64,000 bases of DNA. Source: Mytilus californianus (lineage: Eukaryota; Mollusca; Bivalvia; Mytilida; Mytilidae). The position numbers and the translations under genes are program-made. The notes beneath the pieces are model-generated. The model worked only from the letters and a program-made list of their open reading frames with translations, searched no databases and was not told the DNA's origin. Below are positions 24,501-31,200 of the stretch, piece by piece (positions within the stretch are counted from its first letter, which is position 1; each line of letters starts with the position of its first letter). The stretch spans positions 81,341,143 through 81,405,142 of the forward strand of contig NW_026262679.1 of the NCBI RefSeq assembly GCF_021869535.1, given 5' to 3'.

Positions 24501-24842
24501 CGACAAGTTTAATAGTACAGTATTGTGTCACGAGGTCCCATCATAGAGACAGTAAAGCAGATTAGTGTACATGACATAGGATAAATTACTGTTCAGAATC
24601 TGAGTTGAAAGTTCTTTATCAAAAGGAAAAAACTCTGTCAGAACAGCTGAACTTAAAACCATTAGGGTTTGGAAAACATAAAAAAACTTTGTTTAGGATA
24701 AAATATGGCGCATAAATAGAGAATATCAATAGAAGAAGACACATACAAAAATTTCTGATTCTTGTGGCCATTCAGCTTGGACTGTTAAGTCATACAATAT
24801 GTTTTCTTCTGCTAGTTCCACGTCGTCTTCTTCGTTAGCCAT
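3365..24842 (-). CDS. NBAS: NBAS orthologue, N-terminal 17 exons (gene continues off the left edge)
   Basis: NBAS is a subunit of the NRZ (NBAS-RINT1-ZW10) complex on the ER, which tethers COPI vesicles returning from the Golgi to the syntaxin-18 SNAREs; the vertebrate protein is also linked to nonsense-mediated decay. Seventeen exons joined by GT-AG introns give one frame of 624 codons plus two bases, about a quarter of the family's usual length near 2,370 residues. Family signatures in order are ILYDLTVQAEWP (residues 15-26), LVNSQINWHIAIA, QDQCVEIR, SAELLVVNYHGRLKSYLV (start of exon 8), YSGKLTIWRLPSL (exon 10), an acidic run SEEEFEDSDDEE (exon 14), STTPEELY and KKRSWVFHECLERIP (exon 17). 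This covers the N-terminal beta-propeller and the beginning of the helical solenoid. The Sec39 region lies outside the window. The start is the first ATG in frame with ILYDL. The gene is divergent from PPCDC. Identity is secure; untested points are the exact start and any alternative exons. Confidence 0.95.
3517..5500. other. NBAS intron 16, left part: nothing recognised
   Basis: AT-rich intron DNA with no exon-like frame and no repeat I can identify; small ORFs here are chance. Confidence 0.5.
5501..6447 (+). mobile_element. TIR-MITE copy 1 with internal tandem core
   Basis: Left end has AGCGCAGCTAGATACGCCCG and right end ACGGGCGTATA, forming terminal inverted repeats around ATACGCCCG. Inside are about four 165-170 bp monomers (5760-6360) with ATATAAACAATTCACCAAAG, then a GACG run. 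The left block AACCCTGAACAGTTGGGGCA is shared with copy 2. Confidence 0.75.
6371..6410 (+). repeat. GACG microsatellite inside MITE copy 1
   Basis: Repeated GACGGACG tetranucleotides just before the right inverted repeat. The same motif marks the 3' ends of the elements at 15058-15341 and 37175-37330. Confidence 0.85.
6448..8191 (+). pseudogene. LINE (non-LTR retrotransposon) 3' remnant, split by a MITE
   Basis: The end of a non-LTR retrotransposon ORF2. First part 6448-6828: SPIVEYGAVIWG, then ACRFFLGVSKYTPNPAVMGD, as found just after the reverse transcriptase core. Second part 7467-7985: FAKFRCGVVPIRLKTGRYE, then a zinc-binding C-x2-C pattern at CCCNC with EDEYHVILHCPVC. It ends with the stop at 7983, a short 3'UTR and an (ATTGA)n tail at 8166-8190. 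A frameshift near 7570 and an upstream TGA-type break show it is dead. The 5' part is missing. Confidence 0.85.
6829..7466 (+). mobile_element. TIR-MITE copy 2 inserted in the LINE, 8-bp target duplication
   Basis: 638 bp flanked by TAATAAAA at 6821-6828 and 7467-7474. Left end contains GATACGACCGAAGAGGTCG and right end ACGGTCGTA, so the inverted repeats read ATACGACCG. An 8-bp duplication is typical of hAT-type insertion. Removing element plus one duplicate would rejoin the LINE frame (INK then NMF). Confidence 0.8.
8192..8561. other. NBAS intron 16, right end: nothing recognised
   Basis: AT-rich intron DNA between the LINE tail and exon 16; no feature seen. Confidence 0.5.
8562..8687 (-). 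CDS. NBAS: NBAS exon 16
   Basis: 126 nt, 42 codons, phase 0. Encodes EYGEALELAKAYGLDTDRVY and QRQWKKSDVSIASIQDYL, the start of the helical solenoid. Confidence 0.96.
8688..9241. other. NBAS intron 15: nothing recognised
   Basis: AT-rich intron. A 24-bp segment containing TATACAAGTTTTCAAATTGA (9061-9080) recurs in intron 14 near 9536-9555, perhaps an old repeat trace. Confidence 0.45.
9242..9311 (-). CDS. NBAS: NBAS exon 15
   Basis: 70 nt, acceptor TTTCAG, donor GTGAAT. Encodes NRTYRLVCLKSTTPEELYTR, a near-identical family block. Confidence 0.96.
9312..9733. other. NBAS intron 14: nothing recognised
   Basis: AT-rich intron without a named repeat apart from the short sequence shared with intron 15. 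Confidence 0.45.
9734..9906 (-). CDS. NBAS: NBAS exon 14
   Basis: 173 nt. Encodes a dibasic stretch, the acidic run SEEEFEDSDDEE and then YYVTDMERFQPPRKRP, matching the family's EMERFAPPRKRP block. The CCAAA|GTAGGA donor avoids an in-frame TAG directly after it. Confidence 0.95.
9907..11711. other. NBAS intron 13: unnamed repeat-like DNA
   Basis: 10030-10870 has paired G-rich/C-rich stretches (TTTTGGGATTTTTTTTATG, then CTCCCAAAATTGGGAAAAA) that look like a decayed element. 10900-11100 resembles the right part of GAC-rich bivalve repeats (CAGGACAGACAAATGGACAA). No ORF of interest. Confidence 0.35.
11712..11986 (+). repeat. 25-bp minisatellite, 11 copies, beside NBAS exon 13 donor
   Basis: Unit AATGTTCACATGTATGACTA plus CAGTA. 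Eleven units in perfect 25-bp register. Units 1 and 11 share the variant GTATAAC, units 2 and 6 share GTATGATTAC, and unit 5 has TTCAAATG. It begins 16 bp inside the intron after the exon 13 donor. Confidence 0.97.
12003..12146 (-). CDS. NBAS: NBAS exon 13
   Basis: 144 nt, 48 codons. Encodes RCTGAVTVSSTKTLKNLLG and EWFEPSSRVTGIH, highly conserved. Donor GTAAAT lies 14 bp from a 25-bp minisatellite. Confidence 0.96.
12360..12618 (-). repeat. 85-86 bp tandem triplication overlapping the end of NBAS exon 12
   Basis: Three units with TAGCAAAAGTGGGAAACTTT and CCTTACTATCCC at 12443, 12529 and 12614. The unit at 12614 is the true end of exon 12 (GGGATAGTAAG, then GTAAGA). The middle copy has lost the donor (AAGTTAAA); the far copy retains AAG|GTAAAA. 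Confidence 0.9.
12615..12664 (-). CDS. NBAS: NBAS exon 12
   Basis: 50 nt, acceptor TTTTAG, donor GTAAGA. Encodes LVPCKNLVDVNWWDSK, matching the conserved LIDVNWW motif. Its last bases and donor are copied into the following intron by an 85-86 bp tandem repeat. Confidence 0.94.
12910..12973 (-). CDS. NBAS: NBAS exon 11
   Basis: 64 nt, acceptor TTGTAG, donor GTGAGT. Encodes PDFDEISPEFTDNPQRRKTL, equivalent to the acidic-to-basic linker of the vertebrate protein. Confidence 0.88.
13055..13250. mobile_element. Short TIR-MITE, CGTGGATT family, copy 1
   Basis: 196 bp. Ends TACTGTGGATTAATTTATTT and CGAATCCACAGTA are inverted; sub-ends GGTACCAATTTTCG and CGAAAATTGGTATCC also pair, giving a foldback. 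Non-coding. Confidence 0.85.
13390..13860 (+). mobile_element. Retroelement 3' tail, family T2, copy 1
   Basis: Nearly the same as 31888-32370 from TTTATTTGTTCAGTGTATGT to CACTCATACCACATCTTCTT. Many T2 pieces in the window share the right end and differ in where they start, as expected for 5'-truncated retroposition. No ORF. Confidence 0.7.
13938..13950. repeat. (TA)n microsatellite
   Basis: Short TATATATATATA run within NBAS intron 10. Confidence 0.8.
14132..14260 (-). CDS. NBAS: NBAS exon 10
   Basis: 129 nt, 43 codons, acceptor TTCTAG, donor GTGAGA. Encodes DGVFKLCISPDNKLVVGL then HYSGKLTIWRLPSLKL, a strong propeller-blade match. Confidence 0.96.
14312..14531. mobile_element. Short TIR-MITE, CGTGGATT family, copy 2 (diverged)
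   Basis: Starts ACACTGTAGATTCATTAATT and ends AATTACAGTA, with the inner pair GGGTACCAATTTTTCATGG and CCACGAAAATTGGTATCCC still evident. Confidence 0.75.
14589..16056. mobile_element. About 1.47-kb TIR element with a nested smaller element
   Basis: Outer ends CAGGGATCTCCGTGACC and CCATGGAGATCCCTG are inverted repeats. Inside 14640-14730 a short unit (CATCGTCAAATGATCCCC) recurs. A second element lies at 15058-15341. No transposase frame is visible, so it is non-autonomous or decayed. Confidence 0.55.
15058..15341 (+). mobile_element. Nested GAC-rich TIR element
   Basis: Left end TGATGATGCCCCCGCC, right end AAGCGGGGGTATAAT, which are imperfect inverted repeats (ATRCCCCCGC). A GACGGATGGACGGACGGACA run precedes the right end, as in the MITE at 5501-6447. 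Confidence 0.65.
16076..16658. mobile_element. TIR-MITE AAAGGAGTAG, with an internal inverted repeat
   Basis: 583 bp. Left AAAGGAGTAGTCCAGTAAG and right CTTACCGGACCTACTCCTTT are inverted. A second pair lies inside: AATGAAAGTGGCCGCATTTG near 16316 and GATGCGGCCACTTTCATT ending near 16431. No coding. Confidence 0.8.
17077..17151 (-). CDS. NBAS: NBAS exon 9
   Basis: 75 nt, 25 codons, phase 0 at both ends, acceptor TTGCAG, donor GTATAA. Basic segment QQKRTLIKRLKSVNGIFNRR in the variable loop before the next blade. Confidence 0.88.
17152..17898. other. NBAS intron 8: nothing recognised
   Basis: AT-rich. 17380-17450 resembles decayed ends of the ATTATTGCG MITE family, but too weakly to call. Confidence 0.4.
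17899..18190 (-). CDS. NBAS: NBAS exon 8
   Basis: Largest exon read here, 292 nt (98 codons with carried bases). Contains SAELLVVNYHGRLKSYLV, ILLVGG and TAWRILSEYPYYKMVT, all strong family matches. Donor GTACAT. Confidence 0.96.
18191..18808. other. NBAS intron 7: nothing recognised
   Basis: AT-rich intron DNA; no repeat or ORF that I can support. Confidence 0.5.
18809..18897 (-). CDS. NBAS: NBAS exon 7
   Basis: 89 nt, acceptor CTATAG, donor GTAATA. Encodes DLSGAVAGLLFTDLKLEAP, matching the conserved GDLSYAIAGL region. Confidence 0.93.
19149..19326 (-). CDS. NBAS: NBAS exon 6
   Basis: 178 nt; with two carried bases it gives exactly 60 codons. Includes RDPYPQWRQVTWSPDNTM and SNGTVDVFDIVGTQLF, a typical propeller blade (W-S-PD, then G-V-VFD). 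Confidence 0.94.
19327..20588. other. NBAS introns 5 and 4 (around exon 5): nothing recognised
   Basis: AT-rich intron DNA apart from exon 5 at 19830-19877. No named repeat. Confidence 0.45.
19830..19877 (-). CDS. NBAS: NBAS exon 5
   Basis: 48 nt, acceptor TTTACAG, donor GTACAG. Encodes CTYIAILQDQCVEI; the QDQCVEIR block is nearly invariant in the family. Confidence 0.94.
20589..20669 (-). CDS. NBAS: NBAS exon 4
   Basis: 81 nt between acceptor TTTGTAG and donor GTATAG. Encodes LPQNLLKLVNSQINWHIAIA, a clear match to the conserved LVNKQINWH block. Confidence 0.93.
20670..21268. other. NBAS intron 3: nothing recognised
   Basis: AT-rich intron; no feature seen. Confidence 0.5.
21269..21311 (-). 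CDS. NBAS: NBAS exon 3
   Basis: Short 43-nt exon, acceptor TTTTAG, donor GTAAGT. Encodes SIWTFLRTLGIPI, aligning with the FLRQ..W region of the vertebrate protein. Confidence 0.8.
21506..21702. mobile_element. Short TIR-MITE, ATTATTGCG family, copy 1
   Basis: Ends TACTGTAAATTTCGGAAATT and AATTTATGAATTTACAGTT are inverted; GCAATAATT-type blocks sit inside both ends. Related to 41985-42195. Confidence 0.75.
21792..21895. mobile_element. Fragment of a third TACTGTA-ended MITE family
   Basis: TACTGTAAACAGGGAAATTTTC at the left, with GCAGTTTTATTTTTGCC pairing to AAAATAAAACGACTGCG to the right. The right terminus is missing. Confidence 0.5.
22175..22360 (-). mobile_element. Retroelement-like tail, family T3, copy 1
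   Basis: Block GAGGGACATTCAAACTCATA to AAAAACTGGGGGTGATCT recurs at 37575-37735. The opposite strand form recurs at 26010-26150 and 33060-33180. Dispersed, partial and non-coding. Confidence 0.6.
22680..22743 (-). CDS. NBAS: NBAS exon 2
   Basis: Acceptor TTTACAG, donor GTAAGT, 64 nt (21 codons plus one base). It encodes TRGARDKGHVSLLGRLTSVTQ, a weakly conserved part of the family; placement rests on phase and splice sites. Confidence 0.8.
22890..23880. mobile_element. Decayed tandem-core repeat with a nested GGATCC-type MITE
   Basis: Outer sequence begins ACTAGAGGTACTGTGAGCAAAG. About 200-bp diverged units repeat at 23300 and 23480 (GTGCACAATTGCATTATATG and related). Nested at 22943-23093 is a MITE with ends GGGGCAAATCCAGCCATTTA and CTGGATCTGCCACTG. 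Confidence 0.55.
23887..24080 (-). mobile_element. Retroelement 3' tail, family T1, fragment
   Basis: Reverse complement of the tail lying after the Penelope-like remnant (30940-31178): AAATTGAGAATGGAAACGGG, then GTCAAAGAGACAACAACTCG and GCTGGCCCCTAAAC. Confidence 0.75.
24081..24746. other. NBAS intron 1, right part: nothing recognised
   Basis: AT-rich intron DNA; no exon or named repeat. Confidence 0.45.
24747..24842 (-). CDS. NBAS: NBAS exon 1 (coding part)
   Basis: 32 codons, starting MANEEDDVELAEENILYDL, ending at donor GTATGT, phase 0. Acidic N-terminus followed by the conserved ILYDL..EWP block. Confidence 0.93.
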
Positions 24843-25148
24843 TCTTACATTTTCAGGATCAAAGATCAAAAGAGGTTCCGAACAAAATAGTTAAAAATCG
24901 ATAAATTATCATTTCTTCTCTTATAGTTTATTAAAAGGATAAAGTCAAGAACAAATTATTCATGGTTTTATTTCATTTATCACAATTCTCCACATTTACA
25001 TTTAGAATTAATTCAATATGAATGGGGAATACCTTTTTCAATCGTAATTAACTCCCTTGTCTGTTTTGATTCTCTCTAGATTTAACATTTTAACATGGAC
25101 ACAGGGAATCCTTCTGCTACAGGGGTGAACATTTGAAGCTGAACAGCA
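24843..25148. promoter_or_regulatory. Shared divergent promoter region of NBAS and PPCDC, with two uORFs
   Basis: Only 306 bp separate the two start codons, which must hold both 5' untranslated regions and any core promoters. It is AT-rich with no clear TATA box in the expected orientation. Towards NBAS (minus) an ATG at 24850-24848 is followed directly by TAA, a start-stop element 8 nt before the NBAS ATG. Towards PPCDC (plus) a 13-codon uORF spans 25095-25136, ending 12 bp before the PPCDC ATG. A CTCTCTAG at 25073-25080 could be an acceptor for a 5'UTR intron. Confidence 0.6.
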
Positions 25149-25259
25149 ATGTCAGGTCCAACAGTAGAAGGAAGAAAGGTTCTAATTGGCTGTACAGGAA
25201 GTGTTGCAGCTATAAAAGTCCCAATCTTAGTCCAGGAACTTGTCAACATCGATGACCAG
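25149..25259 (+). CDS. PPCDC: PPCDC exon 1
   Basis: 37 codons, phase 0, donor GTATCT. Encodes MSGPTVEGRKVLIGCTGSVA and on to the first helix of the flavin fold. Confidence 0.93.
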
Positions 25260-28200
25260 GTATCTCCACCCATTTATGATTATCTGATTATGTACTAACA
25301 TACAAGCTAAAGCTTTTGATGTGATTCATTTAGCATCATTCCTACAGGTGATGAGTACATCAGGGGGTATTTGGTAATTTTGGATAATTTACTTTGAGTG
25401 GCGGATTGAGGGGAGGGGAGTAGAGGGGGGTACACCTCCTTTTTATTGTAAAAATCTGGGACTCTATAGTTAGTATAATAGTCCCAGTAAAAATATATTT
25501 ATAATTTTAAAACATAAAATCATTCAATATTTTTCGATATATAGGTTTACAGTATTCTGGAATTACGCCACCCTTTCAAAAATCTTGGATTGGCCCTTAT
25601 AATGTCTTATATTCTTATATCAGGCGGCTAGGCTAATGATATAAATATTTACGATGTAAATCCTTGATCAGACTGAATACACAATAATCACCTCAATCGA
25701 GAGTAATCTTTTAAACAAATCACTTGTGCAGAGTTGAAATATATGGTATAGGTAAAAATGTCATACACATCTTTATGAAGCAAAATTCAGAAGAGTATAA
25801 TGCCTCAAATTTGAATAATTTGTCTGGTTATATTTTCATAACTTTGTTTGTTGAGTGGTAACTACACTTTTATTTGTCAGTCTCTCAAAATAAATTTGCT
25901 TGGAAAATTTGTCATTAATTCAACAACTGTTAGAGAGCTGTACAGGGTAAATATTGTACTTAGTGTTTACTTTTTGTATTTGAATGCTGGGACTTAAAAT
26001 GGTTCGTGTTACTCAGTCTTTAGTTTTCTATGTTGTGTTTTGTATACTTTTGTTTGTCTTTTGGTCTTTTTCTTTTTTTGAAATGGCATTGTCAGTTTAT
26101 TTTTCGACTTATGAGATTTAATATCCTTTTGGTAATTTCACCTCTCTTTTTCTGACTGAATGCTTGTGAATTGAAACACCAAATTCTTTTATTTTGGACT
26201 GATAAACCGAATGAGACAAACAGCAGCATTCACAACCATTGATGAGTACCATGTTAAAATTTGTTTTATGCTCAACCCTCCCTTTTTTTTTATGGATGAA
26301 CATGATCAATGGAATAACAAAAGATGCACAGTAACAAAATTTAAATAATCTGGTCAGAAAAAGCACTGAATAAAACCAAATAAAAACATGATAATTATAG
26401 ATTTTCGATGTTTTTTCAAATGAGAGGGTGTCTCAGCGACAAACTCATTGAAGGGTGACAGCCTTGAGATGAGATAAAGCCAAGAAACATCCCTTGAAAA
26501 ACCTTTGATAATCTGTAAATCACTGTTTTCCTAGGAAACGTCATACATTCTTTTTCTCTTGACTGAGAAAAACTATGCTGTTGCTAACAGGGATTAGATA
26601 CTAGTAATAATTTGCTATCTCAAGCCAGTAGCATGTTATGAAAAATAATCACAAAAAAAGATCAAACGAAAATCATACCAAATAGCAATAATGAAAATAT
26701 ATCCCATGATCATTAACTCTATGATCATTTAAAAACAACTCTTGGTACATGTGTTCTATGAAATAGTTTATGCGGTATGGGGTTTGCTCATTGTTGAAGA
26801 CCGATAGTTGCTATCATTCACGTTGTTTGGTCTCTCTGGTGGATAGCAGTCTCATTGGCAATCATACCACAAATCCTCATTTCAATTACAAAAAATGTAT
26901 AATCATGTTAATGAGCTACAAGTCTTAATGTCATACAAAACTTAAGAAATCAACACACTTGAGCTCTATGCCATAAATTGAATCTATTGCAGGGTTCACC
27001 ACAGAATGAAAATCAAGGGTGGGGGAGAAAGTTCATCGAATCAGAGATTTTGTGTTGCGTTGTCGAATCGATTCCTTGTGCGTGAATTATTAATTATATG
27101 CCTTACATGTATTTGTCATATATATATAGCTAATTTGGAAAGGGGGTATCACACAGATTTTGTAGTTGGTCCTATTAGTGGTCACCACACTTGTAGCCTG
27201 AATATATTAAACAGGGAGAGTAAACACCTGATGTGGCTTCCCAGATTGCAGGAATATTCTGACTAAATTTTATCTAAATTGTCTTATGGAAAACCACATG
27301 GTAAAAAGGTCTAAAAAGATAAAGAAATTAATAATAAAAAAAAATATTCAGTCACAGAATTTCAGTCATTTCAACCAAATTAAGCCTATCTAGCAGTTTA
27401 TAAAATCATATGTGTTATGTAGAATTTTATTAATGTCAACTGTCGAAATTTGATACCAGTAACTGGTTAAGTATGCATTGCCAAAATCATGAATTTTTGA
27501 TTAAATGAATTAAAAAAAAATTTCAATTTATTGTTATATTTTTTTAGCTGGAAATAAAAGTTGTAGCAACAGAGAAAGCCCTAAACTTCTTTGACCACAA
27601 ATCTTTACAGATTCCTGTGCTAACAGAGGCGGATGAATGGAAGGTTTGTTTGTAACATATATAGAACAGTAGAATCTGAAATAATGTAGTCAGATTGATA
27701 ACTTTAATACTTAAAAAATTGTAGAATAAAAAGAAGGATGAAACTAAAGAAAACCTAAGAGTCATTCTTTGTAAGCATCAAAATCATGTGGAAATGACAC
27801 ATCCAAGAATTGCTTGAAACTTTGTAAAAATGTTCTTAAAAGGCTGTTCTTTTTGAAAGCAAATGAACAATGACATTGGGTTTTTAACTTGATATATAGA
27901 AGACACATCACAAATTGATCTTTAATGGATGCCATGGATGATAAACTCCAAGTGCTACCATATTAATTAAAGACGAGAAGATCAATTATACAATTATGAC
28001 AATGTACTAGACCAACATACTTGTTAGTTATAAAATATGCAAGCTTAGTAAAGGTAGCAGAGTGTAAAGAGGAATTGCCCCTCCCTCTATGAACATATTT
28101 TTCTTACTTTATATGACTGATGCCTAGTATGCAGTGCATAAACAGCAGTATAAAATTATGGAGATGTGGTATGATTGCCAATCCACTATCCACCAGAGTT

Positions 28201-31200
28201 CAAATGAAGTGGATGTTAGCAATTATTAAAGGCCAATATACAGCCTTCAACATTAAAAAAAAAACATACTGTATAGTAGACAATAAAAGGCCCCTACATG
28301 AAAAATGTGAAACAATTCAAACGAAAAATATTTACTACCTATGATACACAATTTTATTTTTTTGGCGGGTTTGACCAGTCTAGGTATCTGCAACCAATTG
28401 TCAGCACGCTAATAAAAGACCTTTGACCTGGTTCTCAAATTTTTATTCATCCCACAAATCAAAACCTGGTTTTAGTACATGAGGCTCCTTCCAAATTGAT
28501 ATTGGGTTAACATACAGTAGACTATGATGCACCAGGGACATCACACACAACACCACATGATATTATGTAGAAAAAAAGGCTAACGAATAGTTATCACATT
28601 CATTTTCTTTTTTCATACTGCAGGTCTTGCACAGTATGAAATGTGATTGGGTAAAGTTAAATAACAAATTTCTTTGGTAATATGTGGTAGAATAATATGC
28701 TTAGTTGAATGTTCTTTCCACATCATACCATATAATTTGTTGGTTATTGTTGGGGAATACTTTAATGGCATTCTGAAAATTCTTTTCAACATAAGCATAG
28801 AAAGAGTCAAGATTATAACTCTAATTTATAAATCTCTTGAAAAAATAAATCTGTATTATCTTATTTGTCTCATTAAGATAATTAATATGTGTACTTGGTT
28901 TAAAATTCTTTTGATGTCAATGCTATCTGTATGTTCAGGTTTAAGTTTTATATTTTTTCTATAGGACTGGAAGACTGTGAGTGACCCTATACTACATATA
29001 GAGCTGAGAAGATGGGCCGATCTGATGGTAATAGCTCCTCTGGATGCTAACACGTTAGCAAAACTTACGCATGGAATCTGTGATAATTTATTAGTAAGTT
29101 TTACAAACAAAAAACATTTTTCTTTCACAATCTAAAAGTATTAAGTTATTTCATTGTTCATTTACCAAACTGAAACCAAAAGAAAAATTAAATTCTCCAT
29201 ATTTTTCTGAAAGTAGAGGAAGGGGGTTTTGGTAAACAAGATTTTACCTGAAAAAGAATTTTGATTTTGCAAAATGTGATACACCTTTCTATATATCAAG
29301 CTTAATCACTATGTAAAATGTCTTTTTAGTACAAGCATTCAATATAAATCAAAATGAAGTTATAATATCATAGTTCAATAATCCTTGCTTGTCTAGAAGA
29401 GCCCTAATAGTTTCAGCACTAATATTTTTTGCAATTGGAAGTTTTTTTTTTATTAAAAAAATAGTCTTTTATTGACAGGTAGTAGGTATTCCTATGGGCA
29501 CTAACTGCGCCCCTTTAATAGCCGATTTATTCCTGTATTGCTATGAATCTCAGTTTATGACAAAACTCAGTAAAGACACATCATTGTTACATTTGGTTGA
29601 TACATTCAACAATACCTACCATTATCTTGATGATATTTTTTCATTGAATAATCCAGAGTTCTCTAAATATACAACCAAAATTAACCCAAAGGAACTTACT
29701 TTAAATAAATCTAACATAAACAGCAGTAGTTGTCCTTTTCTAGATTTAGTCATTTCAATTTTTAAAGGGAAACTCCATCCTAAAATTTAAGACAAAAGTG
29801 ACGATTTTTCATTCTCTATTGTTAATTTTCCCTTATTAGACGACGATATTCCTTTGGCTCCATCATACAGTGTTTGTATATCCCAACTCGTTTGTTATGC
29901 CCATGTGTGTAGTGATGTCATAGATTTAAACAAAAGTAATCAATGCATTACTGGTAAATTATTAAGTCAGGGATGTCGTTACCATAAATTGCTTAAAACT
30001 TTTATTAAATTCTTTCATAGATACAAAGATTTGATTAGTAAATTTGGCTGTACCTGTAGAAAACTTGTTAAAAAAGGTAATTCACATCCTAAATTTTACG
30101 ATAATATTGTACTAAAAGTGCTGTAATCACTATGTGATCCGTGTAAACTCATCGAACCTTTAAACAAACTTATTAGTAAAGGTTATCTTACCAGTGTTGT
30201 AATTAGATCTTTGAATATAGTTTACATTGGCACAAATATCGATTTTGTCATCTGCAAATTAAAACATAACTTTTGATTTCTTTTCAAACGAGTTTTTGGG
30301 ATTTATAAATACACATCCACGTTCATTTTCTATATAGAGATTACTCTATCTATATATTACATTATACATATTTAATAACAGGTTAACTCCCTAACTATCC
30401 TACTGCCTGTCGATACTTTTATTTTGGCATTGCACAAGTCATGTCTTCTTTGACTGTCCATGACGTTAAAACACTAAATGCCTTGGATGTGTTTTAGTTG
30501 ATTTTAGTCTCTGATGCATGATTTTTTATTATTAATTGTTTTTTGGCTTTAACTAGCTTTCATGACACAGGTTATGTTCTTCTCATATATGTTATGATGG
30601 TATGATACTAAACCCCTAACGGGAAGGATTGTGCCTGATATTCATATGATGAAGACATAATCTTTCAATCAGTTTAATTGCAGTCTGGAGCTGGCATGTC
30701 AGTTAACTGCTAGTAGTCTGTTGTTATTTATGTATTATTGTCATTTTGTTTATTTTCTTTGGTTACATCTTCTGACACCAGACTCGGACTTCTCTTGAAC
30801 TGAATTTTAATGTGCGTATTGTTATGCGTTTACTTTTCTACATTGGCTAGAGGTATAGGGGGAGGGTTGAGATCTCATAAACATGTTTAACCCCGCCGCA
30901 TTTTTGCGCCTGTCCCAAGTCAGGAGCCTCTAGCCTTTGTTAGTCTTGTATTATTTTTAATTTTAGTTTCTTGTGTACAATTTGGAGTTTAGTATGGCAT
31001 TCATTATCACTGAACTAGTATATATATTTGTTTAGGGGCCAGCTGAAGGACGCCTCCGGGTGCGGGAATTTCTCGCTGCATTGAAGACCTGTTGGTGACC
31101 TTCTGCTGTTGTCTGTTCTATGGTCGGGTTGTTGTCTCTTTGACACATTCCCCATTTCCATTCTCAATTTTATTCAGTAACTGCGAGTACTCTCAAATCA

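Noticed and set aside
25082-25273. Minus-strand 63-codon ORF at the divergent promoter
   Set aside because: It is the antisense shadow of PPCDC exon 1.
27006-27266. 86-codon ORF in PPCDC intron 1
   Set aside because: No family match, and PPCDC exons 1 and 2 join in phase without it.
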